This document shows, one piece after another, positions 1 through 10,389 of a stretch of DNA of 64,000 bases. The notes below the pieces were generated by a model, which worked only from the letters and a program-made list of their open reading frames with translations, did no database searches and had not been told where the DNA came from. Source of the stretch: Scolanthus callimorphus (taxonomy: Eukaryota > Cnidaria > Anthozoa > Actiniaria > Edwardsiidae). The translations under genes were made by a program, and so were the position numbers. Every line of letters starts with the position of its first letter. Within the stretch, counting starts at the first letter, position 1. The DNA is taken from NCBI GenBank assembly GCA_033964015.1, contig CM066922.1, positions 636,856-700,855 of the forward strand, written 5' to 3'.

Positions 1-80
1 ATGTGAACACAGGCGATTCACTACATTAAATTCATGGTAGGTTCGTTCATCACGTGGATCCCACGCATTCGTGCTCTCAC

Positions 81-158
81 CTCGTGAATTCCGCCCTCAG
101 ATTGCTGCGCCATAGCCATCAACATCCCATCAAACTTCTCAGTATCCGAACTGCTCAT
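81..158 (-). CDS. NUDC: NudC (nuclear distribution protein C), first coding exon, gene continues off the left edge
   Basis: The minus strand from the ATG at 158 encodes 26 residues, MSSSDTEKFDGMLMAMAQQS followed by EGGIHE. This matches the conserved start of NudC (a short acidic leader, then FDGMLLAMAQQHEGG in vertebrates). The exon ends in GAG and is followed at once by a strong donor, gtgaga (80-75), in phase 0, so the reading past it is intron. In the family, NudC is a cytosolic co-chaperone with a CS (p23-like) domain that works with dynein/LIS1 and Hsp90; that domain would lie on later exons outside the window. The identification rests on this short motif plus the correct splice donor and is strong for its length. 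The gene is divergent to the F-box/WD40 gene that starts 341 bases away. Confidence 0.85.
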
Positions 159-498
159 TTTGGTACATATATTTTCGGTAAAATTCCTCAAAAACCTGTA
201 ATTACGTTTTTTACCAGCAGTGCACGTTTTGCAACTGTCACATGGAAAACCGCTGTGCAGGAAACGGCCCACGATGTGAAACCACAGGAAGCCCATCTTA
301 TTTTAACAACGTCGATACTTATATCTATCATAATCAAGGTCTATCACGGATAAAAGAAATTACAGAAGAATAAGGATTAAAATTAGAAAGGTAGAATGTG
401 CTAAACTAAGTGCGTGTATTATTCACAAAAAAAGAGCGCCTATCTGGCAGTTGGAACGCCCTCTACTTTGACGGTATACCTGTGTGGAAAAGAGCAAA
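159..498. promoter_or_regulatory. Shared divergent promoter region between NudC and the F-box/WD40 gene
   Basis: Only 340 bases separate the two start codons, which point away from each other. The interval must hold both 5' untranslated regions and both promoters. I see no clear TATA box at a suitable distance from either start. The F-box gene start has a good translation context (aaaATGG). The function as a bidirectional promoter is inferred from geometry. Confidence 0.6.
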
Positions 499-3400
499 AT
501 GGAGGATGCGGAAGTTTCCTTGTCGTTCGACGACGTGGTCAATATTTTGGGATATCTAACTCCAGAGGAGCTTGTAAGAGTCTCCGCCGTCTCCAAGCTC
601 TGGCGTGATGCTTCAGATGTTAGTAGCTTGTGGAAGAGGCATTGTTTACAAAGATGGGCGTTTTGTAATTTGAACAAGGTTGAGCCAGGTAAACCGGAAA
701 CCGTATCACTTAAAAGTATGAAAGTTAAACCGAATAAGTATCGTCTCAAAACCAACCACATTGACAAATATTTCGAAGTTTTGCTCCCCTATTCCTATTC
801 TTGCCAATGCATAAATCCACAGTCTTACTTTTGCACTTTGCAATTCCATAACTTAAGGAGGCTTGAAATAGTTTTTCAGTGATGGTGCACTAAGTTATTT
901 GCAGTTTAAGTTATTTCCTTATGGTTTTACCAATCAATCTGATCCTCCGATATAATGACACTGATGAGTATGTGGTTCAAATGCACCACAGCTTGTGACG
1001 AGAATAGTATCCATAACAGCGCACAACACCTCTAAATATACCCTACTTTTTCACTTTAAAAATTGATATCTCGGAAAATCAGCAGTTAATTCGCAAATGA
1101 TGAGCATGATAAAGAGTAGTTTCATTAAGTTGAAAACAATAATGTTTTTCTTGAATAATTTTTTAAATTTTAGATAAAATTCGCCCAAAAATGTCAACAG
1201 CTTGAACTGATAACAATTAAAAATGTATCCAAATTTCAAAAAAATTCACCATCAAGTTTTTCTAAAATTGTGCGTGCAGTAAACATGTCACAAAATAACA
1301 TGATCTGCATAAGTGCCTATTGCCCATGTGCCAACCGCTAGATACAAATGATATTGGCAAGTGCACACTCTCAATTTCGCTAGCGAACACGCACGAGATG
1401 AAAACTATTTCGAGCTTACATTCAGCAATCGAATGAAAATGAGTGATGGAAAAGTTGTGAATTCAATTAATTTTATTTTTGAATTTAATGTGCCACAAGT
1501 ACATGTACTTATAGACCTTTTTCAAAAATGTCAGAAAGTTGCATGGAAACGAGGCTGCAAATATGAGCATACATTATCACTGCCCAGAGGAGCCTTAGCT
1601 GGTGAATGGAGACCTAAAAACCGTTTAGTGTCTAGTGTTTTCTGATGATTATTTTCTTATTGGTCCCTATTCACCAGCTAAGGGTTCCCTAGGCAGCTGC
1701 CAAGTATGCTCATATTTCCAGCCTCGTTTCCGTGCAACTTTCCACCATTTTTGAAAAAGGTCTATAGACCTTGTGATCTTCAGCACTACATTATCAGCCA
1801 TTCATTTGGTCATGTTGAAATTATTGTTTTCATCATTCTCGTACCCAGTGCTCCCCAGCTCGTCACTTCACAGGGGAGGCTCTGGTGGCGACCATTTGAG
1901 AGCCTTCGCTGATTTTGAGCATTGGAGCAAGCGCTGAAAGGTCTTTCTCTCAACGGCTCTGTATTAAATCTCTTGCATGTATCAGTGGCTGTCACCAGAG
2001 CTTCCCCCACGAGGTAACGAGCTGGGGAGCTCTGGGTTCAAGAATGTGTTTTGATAGGACAAACATCTGCACTTGTAATTAGAAAATGTGCCCTGAAATT
2101 TAGTTTAAGCTTGAATCTCATTTCCAGAACCTACCTCACTGTTTGTTGTTTGTCGTAGGCTGTGGCGCCAGATTAACATTATAGGCTGATTCTGATTGGC
2201 TGATATTTCCTCTTGCCATTTTGAAATTTGTCTAACTGACAAAGATGGTCACCATATAAATGGAAAATGCAGAATTCCCAGAATCTCTGACAGCCGGCAT
2301 AACCAAGAGGCTCTGGGAATGAACGTTGAAAGCTTTTGTACTTTTGCCCACATGACCACAGGGAGCCCAGAGTGCAGCATTTAAATGCATATTTTTGGCT
2401 ACTTAAAGAATGCCTGTCAACCAGTCAACCATCATGTAACACAGCTGTGGTGTCGATTTTTTAGTATTTGTTACTCGAGTTTTCACCCTATACTGTAACA
2501 GAACAAGGCAAAGTGAGGAATGCCTTGCACATTTGGTTTGTTTACCACGGCTCTATTACATGACGGTCAACAGACATTATTTAATTGTTTGGGCGATTCT
2601 CTGCAAAATTCGTCTTGGTAAATGTCATGGTTTTCCGGTTCTAAGTAAAATTTGCTATCCCATTCCTGAAAGTTGAAAAATTTGATTTGTGATTTGTGAT
2701 TGTTCCCCCCCCCCCCCCTTCACAACTTGTTGCTAGTATGGTTTTGCTAAAAACATTTATTGTAACCTGTGGTATCACAAGATTCCATGGTTTATTCTGA
2801 TAGCATTATTTTGACAAGGTTGTTCAGAATGATACTTTGCTATTCGAAGCACTGAACAAAAATTGCATATTGCCTCCACTAGGATCAAGAACATGGCAAA
2901 GGTACTTCCAAGCTCGCTACAAGATTGACACTGGTACAGCTACTGGTAGACCAGGTGTTGATTATGTTTGCAAGACACTGAGAGGCCATGGTGACAAAGT
3001 GGCAGATCTCATCTATGTCAGCTCAAATAAAATTTATGATGAAGGAATCATAAACAAGCAGACGCACCCCGTTATTGCTAGTGGTAGTAGGGACAAGGGT
3101 GTTTATCTGTGGGACCCTACTAATGGTAAAGTGATGTGGAAAGGGGTTGGTCAGCATGAGGCAGCCATTTCACATCTCAAGCTCATCAGCCCAGGAGAGT
3201 TATTTGCTAGTGGTGATGCTGAAGGGAATCTTAATTTTTGGGATGTAGCAACAGGAAATAACACCAAGATTGTTGACACACTGAACAGTGAGGTGGTTGC
3301 TATGGAAACTGGATCTGGTTTCACTTCCAAAGGATTTGAATGCAAAGATCAGAAGATTCTTTATGCTGCTTCTCGTAATGGTGAAATCAAGCTGTGGGAC

Positions 3401-4105
3401 ATCAGGGACTCTACAAAGGCAGTCAGTACCCTAGATTGTCCCATGCACAATTTAGACTCAATGACTGTATTAGGTCATCACTTGATTGTTACATCAAAAG
3501 GTTCCTTGTTCAATTTAGGCTCTAATGATGTTAAGGTTTATGATGTGAGAAACCTTATGCGAGATAGTTACCGACACCCTGAGCTATTTACATTGCATAA
3601 AGAAGACTCATCTGTTTGCGCCTCCACTGTCCTTAGTCAGCAGAATACTCTTGCAGTAGGCTACAGTGATGGGTCCATAACATTGTGGGATGTCACTAAA
3701 GGGCAAGAAATACACACCTTTAATGCTCATGTTGGTAAGGTGTCAACCATGTCAGCAGTCGGCACTCAGCTATTCAGTGCAGGTGATGATCTGAGGGTCT
3801 GCTTGTGGGATGTCATCAACAAAAAGCTCCAGACATCTTTCTCTAATCATCAGGCTGAGATAACCAGTATTTATGCTGATGCATCTAAAGTCATGACCTG
3901 CTCTAGGGATTACTCTATTAGAGTGTATTCATGGGTTAAGCCTCTGCATGGTGGTTCTAGCCATCGTGAGCTGAAGAGTTGCTACACCTTACTAGGTGGG
4001 TCACTCCAAAGGGCTGGGAATGGGTTTGAGAAAGTCATTAGTGATTATACCACCTGCATCGGCATGGCTAATGATGTTATGAAGGCTTATTCTTTCCAAG
4101 TGTAG
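499..4105 (+). CDS. F-box/WD40-repeat protein (FBXW type), two exons 499..678 and 2828..4105
   Basis: Exon 1 starts at the ATG at 499 (aaaATGG) and encodes an F-box: SFDDVVNILGYLTPEELVRV, then VSKLWRDASDVSSLWKR. Exon 2 carries about six to seven WD40 repeats, with WD-type strand ends such as SGSRDKGVYLWD, SGDAEGNLNFWD, ASRNGEIKLWD, YSDGSITLWD, AGDDLRVCLWD and CSRDYSIRVYSW. It stops at TAG 4103-4105. Joining AAG|gttgag (678/679) to ttgttcag|AAT (2827/2828) keeps phase 0 and gives about 485 aa, a normal length for FBXW proteins. A stronger-looking donor, gtaaac at 689, would need a different acceptor (2850), so the junction needs cDNA. The likely role is a substrate receptor of an SCF (SKP1-CUL1-F-box) ubiquitin ligase. 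It resembles FBXW9, but the exact orthologue is not certain. Confidence 0.88.
1511..1764. repeat. Fold-back MITE inside the F-box gene intron
   Basis: The left arm from 1511 (atagacctttttcaaaaatg ... gcatggaaacgaggctg) returns inverted up to 1764 (cagcctcgtttccgtgc ... catttttgaaaaaggtctat). The centre also matches inverted (ccttagctggtgaat / attcaccagctaagg). It is a non-coding palindromic element of about 254 bases. Confidence 0.8.
1843..2037. repeat. Second fold-back MITE inside the F-box gene intron
   Basis: The ends are inverted copies: acccagtgctccccagctcg at 1843 against cgagctggggagctctgggt ending at 2037. The interior (gaggctctggtggc / gtcaccagagcttc) continues the pairing. It is about 195 bases long. 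The rest of the intron (679-2827) shows only AT-rich sequence and a C homopolymer near 2706-2718. Confidence 0.75.
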
Positions 4106-5193
4106 AGGCGCTTCCTCATGAAGCACTGCTTGTTAATAGCAGAGCTTAGTTTAAATTACTGTTAATATTGTTGTAAATAGCCAGACTAAAACATTTTTGG
4201 TGGACTGGCACTAGGGGTACATGTACATCTAGGAATTTGAAGAGGTAACCATGGAAACTGAAAAAATAAGAAGGGAGAGACTGTAGCTCCCTTCTGGTTG
4301 CCCCACCCTTCAAATCTGCCCTGGGGGTAATACATGGACGATGGATGACTCCACAAACAATAGACAGGGATGATCATCCTAGCCTGAATTTCAGCCGCCC
4401 CTTTGGTATCTGTTGTACCTCACTTTAATTGTGAGAAGGGATGTCTGAATTCACCACCAATACTTGTTTCCAATACACAGGAATCATAAATGGCTGTTGA
4501 ATTGAAAAATATGTTGTGTTGTCATGTAAATTTGAGGCTAGTGCTCAGGCCAAAACAGTAGTTCTTACAATCTGAAGTCATTTATGAATGAATATCTAGG
4601 GGTGTAGCCAGGATTTGAGAAAAGGGGGGGGGGGGGGGGGTCACATCTGTTCAAATAACTATTATGGTGCCTCTTTCCAGCTTTCCGATTTTTTTTCTTA
4701 ATGTTTACTGTATTTTTCTTCTAAAAAGGGGGTCACAGGCACCCCAGGACCCCCTAGCCCCCTCCACAGGCAACGCTTTGGTATCGCCACAGGAAACCAG
4801 CATGGCAAAATATTCATCATTTGGAAATACTGGTCACATCGGGAATGTTGCATGTCCCGTTTGACACCTACCTACCCTGGGCGCCAGAGTCTATGCCCAT
4901 GAATGAGTGAAGCTCGACTCTGGTACCCATGGTTAATCCAATCAGAAACTCAGAAAACTTTGCTTTCTCGTTAAAGGACGTGACTTCACGGATATTTAAA
5001 AAAAACTCGAACCATTAACTCGCAGAACCATTAGACCACAGCTCGCATTTTCACTGCTTGCAAAATACCTCGTCCCTTTATGAATTCTGTGTATAGCAAA
5101 AAAAAATTACAAAGCACACCAAAGAAGCACAGTGATGAATTTGTATAAATTCCTTGAATATTATTACAGGTAAAAAAAAGACAATATTATAAA
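4106..5193. other. Intergenic stretch with no supported gene
   Basis: This holds the 3' end of the F-box gene (no perfect AATAAA close to the stop), a G homopolymer at about 4624-4640, and a small palindrome at 4874-4933 (cgccagagtc / gactctggta). ORFs here are short and show no family features. Confidence 0.5.
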
Positions 5194-5320
5194 CTTAATG
5201 ACTGCTCCCGGGGGAAACATCAGTTTTGTTTCCCGAGAATCTCGATGTTTCCCGAGACGAAGTCGACATCGAGATTCGAGGGAAACAAAACTGGTGTTTC
5301 CCGAGGGAGTAGTCATTAAG
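5194..5320. repeat. Fold-back element, 127 bp
   Basis: The sequence starting cttaatgactgctcccgg at 5194 is repeated inverted, ending gagggagtagtcattaag at 5320. Inner arms tttgtttcccgagaatctcg and cgagattcgagggaaacaaa pair as well, leaving a loop of only about 20 bases. Confidence 0.85.
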
Positions 5321-5641
5321 TGTTTTGTTATAATAGCAAAAAACATACTGTTATTATTAAGTCAAAACAAACGTATTTCAAGAATGAAAGTGAAGTTACA
5401 AAGTGTGCGCAAACTCATGCATCATGTAAAGGGAAAACACTCCTCAAATCCCACAATTTTCTTGCATTAGCAAAAACTTCCTCGCCTGGAAATTATTATA
5501 TTATTATTATTATTTTAAATATCTTGACTTTTATATATGTGTATTTCCTGGCAAAAAAATGAATAAACTGAAGGTTTAGCAAAGACTCGCGTGTTTACAA
5601 TAAACTATTTTTTCTCGCTCTCAAACGCGACGCGCGAAAGC

Positions 5642-5696
5642 AATATTCCCCAATCGGTCAATAATTTTTCGCAATATTGACTGATCGGGGAATATT
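5642..5696. repeat. Short palindrome, 55 bp
   Basis: The sequence aatattccccaatcggtcaa at 5642 pairs with ttgactgatcggggaatatt ending at 5696 around a loop of about 15 bases. This is too small to classify. It is either a hairpin-forming relic of a MITE or a structured site. Confidence 0.7.
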
Positions 5697-5864
5697 TGAT
5701 TTGTACTTCACCATGTGACCTTGATTTAGCCAATACTTGTCAACCCAAGCACTTGTCTACTTCTCTTACTACTTGTCTTTCGTGACCATGGATACAACTT
5801 AAGATCTGGCAGCCAATCTAGACACCCGTCGGTTGGCGCCACCTAGAATAGACTTATAACTTTT

Positions 5865-5990
5865 AGTCCAGTACATCTATCGAAAAAATGGGGTGAACCT
5901 AGAACTAATTGCAACAGAAGGTCTCTCAACGGTTTTCGACACAGAATTCTATGCTGAATAACATATCAAAAGTCCTATTTAGTCCTAGTG
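5865..5990 (+). repeat. Dispersed repeat, copy I (TAGTCCAGT ... AAAAGTCCTA family)
   Basis: This contains tagtccagtacatcta, then ctaactaattgcaaca-like sequence (gaactaattgcaacagaag), then acatatcaaaagtccta. The same order of motifs occurs at 10160-10315, 31545-31652 and 42825-42940. Copies are diverged and in both orientations. Confidence 0.6.
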
Positions 5991-7169
5991 GTGGAAAGTG
6001 GTGAAATTTAGATTTTAGAGACAGTGCTCGAAATCTTGAATGGCCGCCATCTTGTGTCACAGGGTAAAGCCCGCGTGGTAACAAAAGTAGAAAATAAACA
6101 TTAGAACACTTCCATATTGATCTATTTCAGGTCTAAATATCTTAGTATGAATATTTGAAACCTGTTATCAACCTAACATTGTATTTCTTGATATTTTGAG
6201 CAAAAAATGGAGTTCGACAGAAAGCGTATGCAATCTAAGCCGATGAACTCAAGTCGCTTAATCAAGAAGTCAACAGAATTTTTCATTTATTTATGGGAAC
6301 AGGTCAAATTCGGGATTTCTTTACTTTATTTGCGTTATTTAGAGTAGTTTTCCTATAATTCGACTTTTTATCAAGCTACTGTGACTTCACCTGGGTCGTA
6401 AATTTACACTTGAATGAATCAGCAATGAGATTTAGGCAGTCTCATGGAAAGGCGCATCTTTAGGAAAAGTGGGATCACCCTAAGATCTGATTACGAGCCG
6501 CCAGCTCCTATTTCTGATAGCAGTGAACTACATATTTTTCCAGCTATAGGTGTTTGAGTATATTTTTATCTCCTATTTGGTATATCTCATGTTTTTCACA
6601 TTTCGAAAACTATATTCTAATTAGATTACACGCATCAGTTTAAAATGCTGCGCGCGCGAGCTATAAAATATTTTCTCGAAATATGCTATTTGATTATCAC
6701 AGAAGAAGATTCATATTTTAGTAAAGCGAAATAAAATATTTTTCGAAGAGAAACCACCTAATAACAACAAAATATTATACATAGGTACGTATTTCAGTTC
6801 ATTTGAACTGCATTCCAAACTAATTGAAGATAACTTTCTTTGGTTGCCCGAGAGATTTTGTGTGGAATTACATGGCTGCAAAAAGTAGAATTCAATGAAA
6901 ACACAGGAGACACGCGAAATTCAATTTTTACACGACAAATTTACAATTTATCAAGCTAGAAAGCGAGAACAATTACTTTCTAAAGTTTAAACACTGTGAA
7001 ACACTGTATGAAACGTCTTTTCGTCAACGAAGACGCTTCGCTAGCGAGATTTTTAAGTTACATTTAATTTTCCTGAAATTGAAACAGTTTGGCAATGACT
7101 TCCTTGGCGCGCGTAAACCCTTTTTTGTAAATTAAAATCAATAAAACCTACGGCATGGGATTCAAAGAA
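5991..7169. other. AT-rich intergenic DNA, nothing recognised
   Basis: No ORF of useful length, no splice-linked exons and no clear repeat boundary are visible here. The stretch is simple AT-rich sequence. Confidence 0.4.
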
Positions 7170-7307
7170 AATCCATTACTCGACGCTGGAATTCCACACT
7201 AAATCTCACTTGAATCGATATCACCCTTGTCATCGCTACCCGAGTCGGCGATATCGATTTTTCGCGTGAGATTTCTAGTGTGGAATTCCTGAGTCGGGTA
7301 ATGGATT
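7170..7307. repeat. Fold-back element, 138 bp
   Basis: The arm aatccattactcgacgctgg, attccacactaaatctcac (from 7170) is mirrored by gtgagatttctagtgtggaa and gagtcgggtaatggatt (to 7307). Inner arms aatcgatatc / gatatcgatt also pair. Confidence 0.85.
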
Positions 7308-8283
7308 ACCTATAGAAAATGAAACTCTCTTGCTTTCTCTTACCTTATTGAACATTTCAATGAGGACGAACATTGTGCCTTCAGCCAGGGAAATACGAGG
7401 CACAAAACTTGTCGCGCTACGTTTGTCATCACAAGTTGTGTGTTTTCATGAAAAAACGAGCAACAATGCCAGAATTTGTGGCTCAAAGTATAAGACCCGC
7501 ACTCTATTTCGCGCAATAAGCTTCTACAATTTGCAACAAATGTTTTGGTTGCGGGACAACTTGTGATGCGAGATGAAAGACGCGCAACATCGATCATCAA
7601 CTTGCAACGCACTAATTTTGCGCGACAAGTTGAGGGATTTCGTGCCTCGTATTAATCCCGGCTTTAAGCTTGATGTACACTTGCGACATAAGGACATAAG
7701 AAAAACATCACGCGAATAAAATTTAGTGGTTTCAAAAAATCGCTAGTGTGCACTGTGCATTACGTAAATAAATATACTGCTACTACTACTATAATGCAAA
7801 AATCTATCCATTTGCTTCACCAACTTATCAGAATATAACATCACTTCCTTGCAGATAGGGATGTTGATAAAGTTTATGGTTCTGGGAATGCCTCACCACG
7901 TAGTAAAGCGCATATACACCCGAGCCGTGCCATTAAATTTGGTACCCGTACCACTTTTTATCCGAGCCGTGCTAAAAAATCCCTTCCGCGTAAATGAGCC
8001 TTAAGTGCAACTTTATCAGACCGGGCGGGAATCAATAGATCCAGCAAGGAATGAAATAGAACCGTTTAAACATGCCCGGCACAATATGTTCCTGGAACCC
8101 AAGTGCAAGGACTTCAAACTCATACATTTCCCTTTTGTGGTTTACACTAGAACTAAGTGCAGACGCAAGCATATGAGCATCAGGTTGTCACGTTCCCTTG
8201 AACATGGGCTTGCTTCTAGTGTGAATCAGGTGAACACAAGCGCTGATTTTAGGCCTGCGCTTACGTCGCTATGATTCACGCTT
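7308..8283. other. Intergenic DNA without a supported gene
   Basis: Contains several short repeated words (cttgtcgcg/cgcgacaag around 7408 and 7620; inverted acactagaa.../...ttctagtgt at about 8143 and 8212) that suggest degraded MITEs. ORFs of 78-90 aa on both strands overlap each other and show no family signature. Confidence 0.4.
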
Positions 8284-9015
8284 GCCTTGCGCTTACGTCC
8301 TGTGCTCGCGTCCTGTGCTTGCGTCCTGTGCTTGCGTCCTGTGCTTGCGTCCTGTGCTTGCGTCCTGTGCTTACGTCCTGTACTTGCGTCCTGTGCTTGC
8401 GTCCTGTGCTTGCGTCCTGTGCTTACGTCCTGTACTTGCGTCCTGTGCTTGCGTCCTGTCCTTGCGTCCTGTGCTTGCGTCCTGTGCTTGCGTCCTGTGC
8501 TTGCGTCCTGCGCTTGCGTCCTGTGCTTGCGTCCTGTGCTTGCGTCCTGTGCTTGCGTCCTGCGCTTGCGCCCTGTGCTTGCGTCCTGTGCTTGCGTCCT
8601 GTGCTTGCGTCCTGTGCTTGCGTCCTGCGCTTGCGCCCTGTGCTTGCGTCCTGTGCTTGCGTCCTGTGCTTACGTCCTGTGCTTGCGTCCTGTGCTTGCG
8701 TCCTGTGCTTGCGTCCTGCGCTTGCGTCCTGTGCTTGCGTCTTGTGCTTGCGTCCTGTGCTTGCGTCCTGTGCTTGCGTCCTGCGCTTGCGCCCTGTGCT
8801 TGCGTCCTGTGCTTGCGTCCTGTGCTTGCGTCCTGTGCTTGCGTCCTGTGCTTGCGTCCTGTGCTTGCGTCCTCTGCTTGCGTCCAGTGCTTGCATCCTG
8901 TGCTTGCGTCCTGTGCTTGCGTCCTGCGCTTGCGTCCTTTACTTGCGTCCTGTGCTTGCGTCCTGTGCTGAGGCTTCCTGCACTTGCGTCCTGCGCTTGC
9001 GTCATGTGCTTGCGT
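8284..9015. repeat. Minisatellite of about 56 copies of a 13-bp unit
   Basis: The unit is GTCCTGTGCTTGC (13 bp), repeated with few substitutions (cgc for tgc, tac for tgc) across about 730 bases. Because 13 is not a multiple of three, all three forward frames read through the array as the same 13-residue repeat (CACVLCLRPVLAS). Two reverse frames are also open in long stretches (TGRKHRTQAQDAS). The long ORFs of 130-287 aa are therefore products of the repeat and not evidence of a gene. Confidence 0.95.
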
Positions 9016-9304
9016 TCCAGTGAGTACCGTTTTTTTACTGCCGACCGCAAAATATCACGCAAGTCGAAAAGGACATCCCTAGTCCCAAAGTTAGGCGTCG
9101 GTCGCTGGCCCGCAATATTGAAAGCACTTACAGTTTTGATACAGAGTTAATTTCGATATTGCTTGAGAAAGAAGCGCTAAAATGCTATCAAGGTTCTCTC
9201 GAATCTGATACTGTTATGTGGATAGGTGTTGTGAGGGGGGATTCATGGGTGGTGGTAGTGAAGGCGAGGTTGCTGCAAGTGCAAGACTAGCCAGCCGCGG
9301 TGTA

Positions 9305-9482
9305 TAGAGCAGATTTCGTATGCTGTGAAAAGTACCTTGACACGGCGCGGCACTGTCACGGTGGCGATACGAAACCTGGCCTGCTGTAGATACCGAACGA
9401 AACCGCGTAGTCGCGATACGGACACGGTCGCGGCGTGGTACAACTCTTTCGCGGTACTTTTCACCATACGAAATCTGCTCTA
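9305..9482. repeat. Fold-back element, 178 bp
   Basis: The left end tagagcagatttcgtatg, tgaaaagtacc is inverted at the right end as ggtacttttcaccatacg, aaatctgctcta. The inner part is CG-rich (cacggcgcgg / cgcggcgtgg) and also pairs. ORFs on both strands here are mirror images of the palindrome. Confidence 0.85.
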
Positions 9483-10159
9483 TCATCAGTTGTGTAGTGT
9501 AAACTACACACGCACCCCGGGGATGGTGCTACACTCACTTTTCGGTAGGGGTGTGCCGCCAAGGTCTCAAAAACTCGACCCTATCAGATACCAAAAATTC
9601 TCGTTTTTTATACTCTACCGTAGACCTACGGTCAAAATTGTATAGGGTGGTCAAATTGGTCGCAATCAAAACGGCATTTTGATAATCACGAAAAGGTTTC
9701 AAAATTAACCACTTTTCCACTAATTGCGGCACAACTTTGATCGAAATTTGTTTGCATCTGGGTAGCCAAAAGATGAGCATCAGATGATAAAGACGATCTT
9801 ACGACTTCAGAAAATGCCAGTTTATTACTCTTATGATTACCAAAAGGCGAGAATTGCATCTGTCACTTTCAAATTATTGTTAAGGACGACCAATATCAAC
9901 GAAAATAGAAACTCCTATTTTATATGCGCATTTCCCTTACGATTTTGACCTAATGCGCGTATATCGCCCCTTAAATCTTCCTAAGAAAACTACTAGTCTC
10001 AAGAATAAAATACTTAAAAGAGTCACATATATTAGAAGAATGTTAAAGAAGACACAAAATATATATTTCTTTGAGATCAGATAAAATAATTGCTCGGCTT
10101 CCAGCGAAATAGCTCAACTTCCGGTTACAGCCTCGTTTCCATGCTAAAGGAAAATAGTC
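9483..10159. other. Intergenic DNA, nothing recognised
   Basis: No gene is supported. A small hairpin (accgtagacctacggt near 9616-9632) and AT-rich sequence are the only structures seen. Confidence 0.4.
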
Positions 10160-10315
10160 ATATTCCAAACTGTTAAATTTGGAGGCGTTCCACCGCACGG
10201 ATGCAGTAGGACTTTTAGTATGTTGTTTATGGTGGTAATTACTATTGAATTGTGAAGAGAGAGCTTCTGTTGCAATTAGTTCTAGGTCTATCCGTAAATG
10301 TATTGGACTATTTGT
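10130..10315 (-). repeat. Dispersed repeat, copy II (inverted) with the CATGGAAACGAGGCTG tail
   Basis: On the minus strand it reads tagtccaatacatttacgg, gaactaattgcaacagaag, acatactaaaagtccta, and then catggaaacgaggctg at 10130-10145. It shares the order of motifs with 5865-5990, 31545-31652 and 42740-42940. Confidence 0.6.
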
Positions 10316-10389
10316 CACAGTCAAATTCCAGTATGAACAATGAACATTGGACAATATTTACGTATTTATTATTGCTGCTTGTTGCATAC

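Noticed and set aside
689..882. F-box ORF extended past 678 to 882
   Set aside because: The sequence after residue 60 loses coding character, and the WD40 exon at 2828 joins in frame through a GT-AG intron.
8284..9015. Possible CRISPR array
   Set aside because: The units are 13 bp with no spacers and the context is eukaryotic.
8271..9150. ORFs of 130-287 aa on both strands in the 8.3-9.1 kb region
   Set aside because: They are created by the 13-bp minisatellite, which has no stop in any forward frame. No start context, domain or unique sequence supports a protein.
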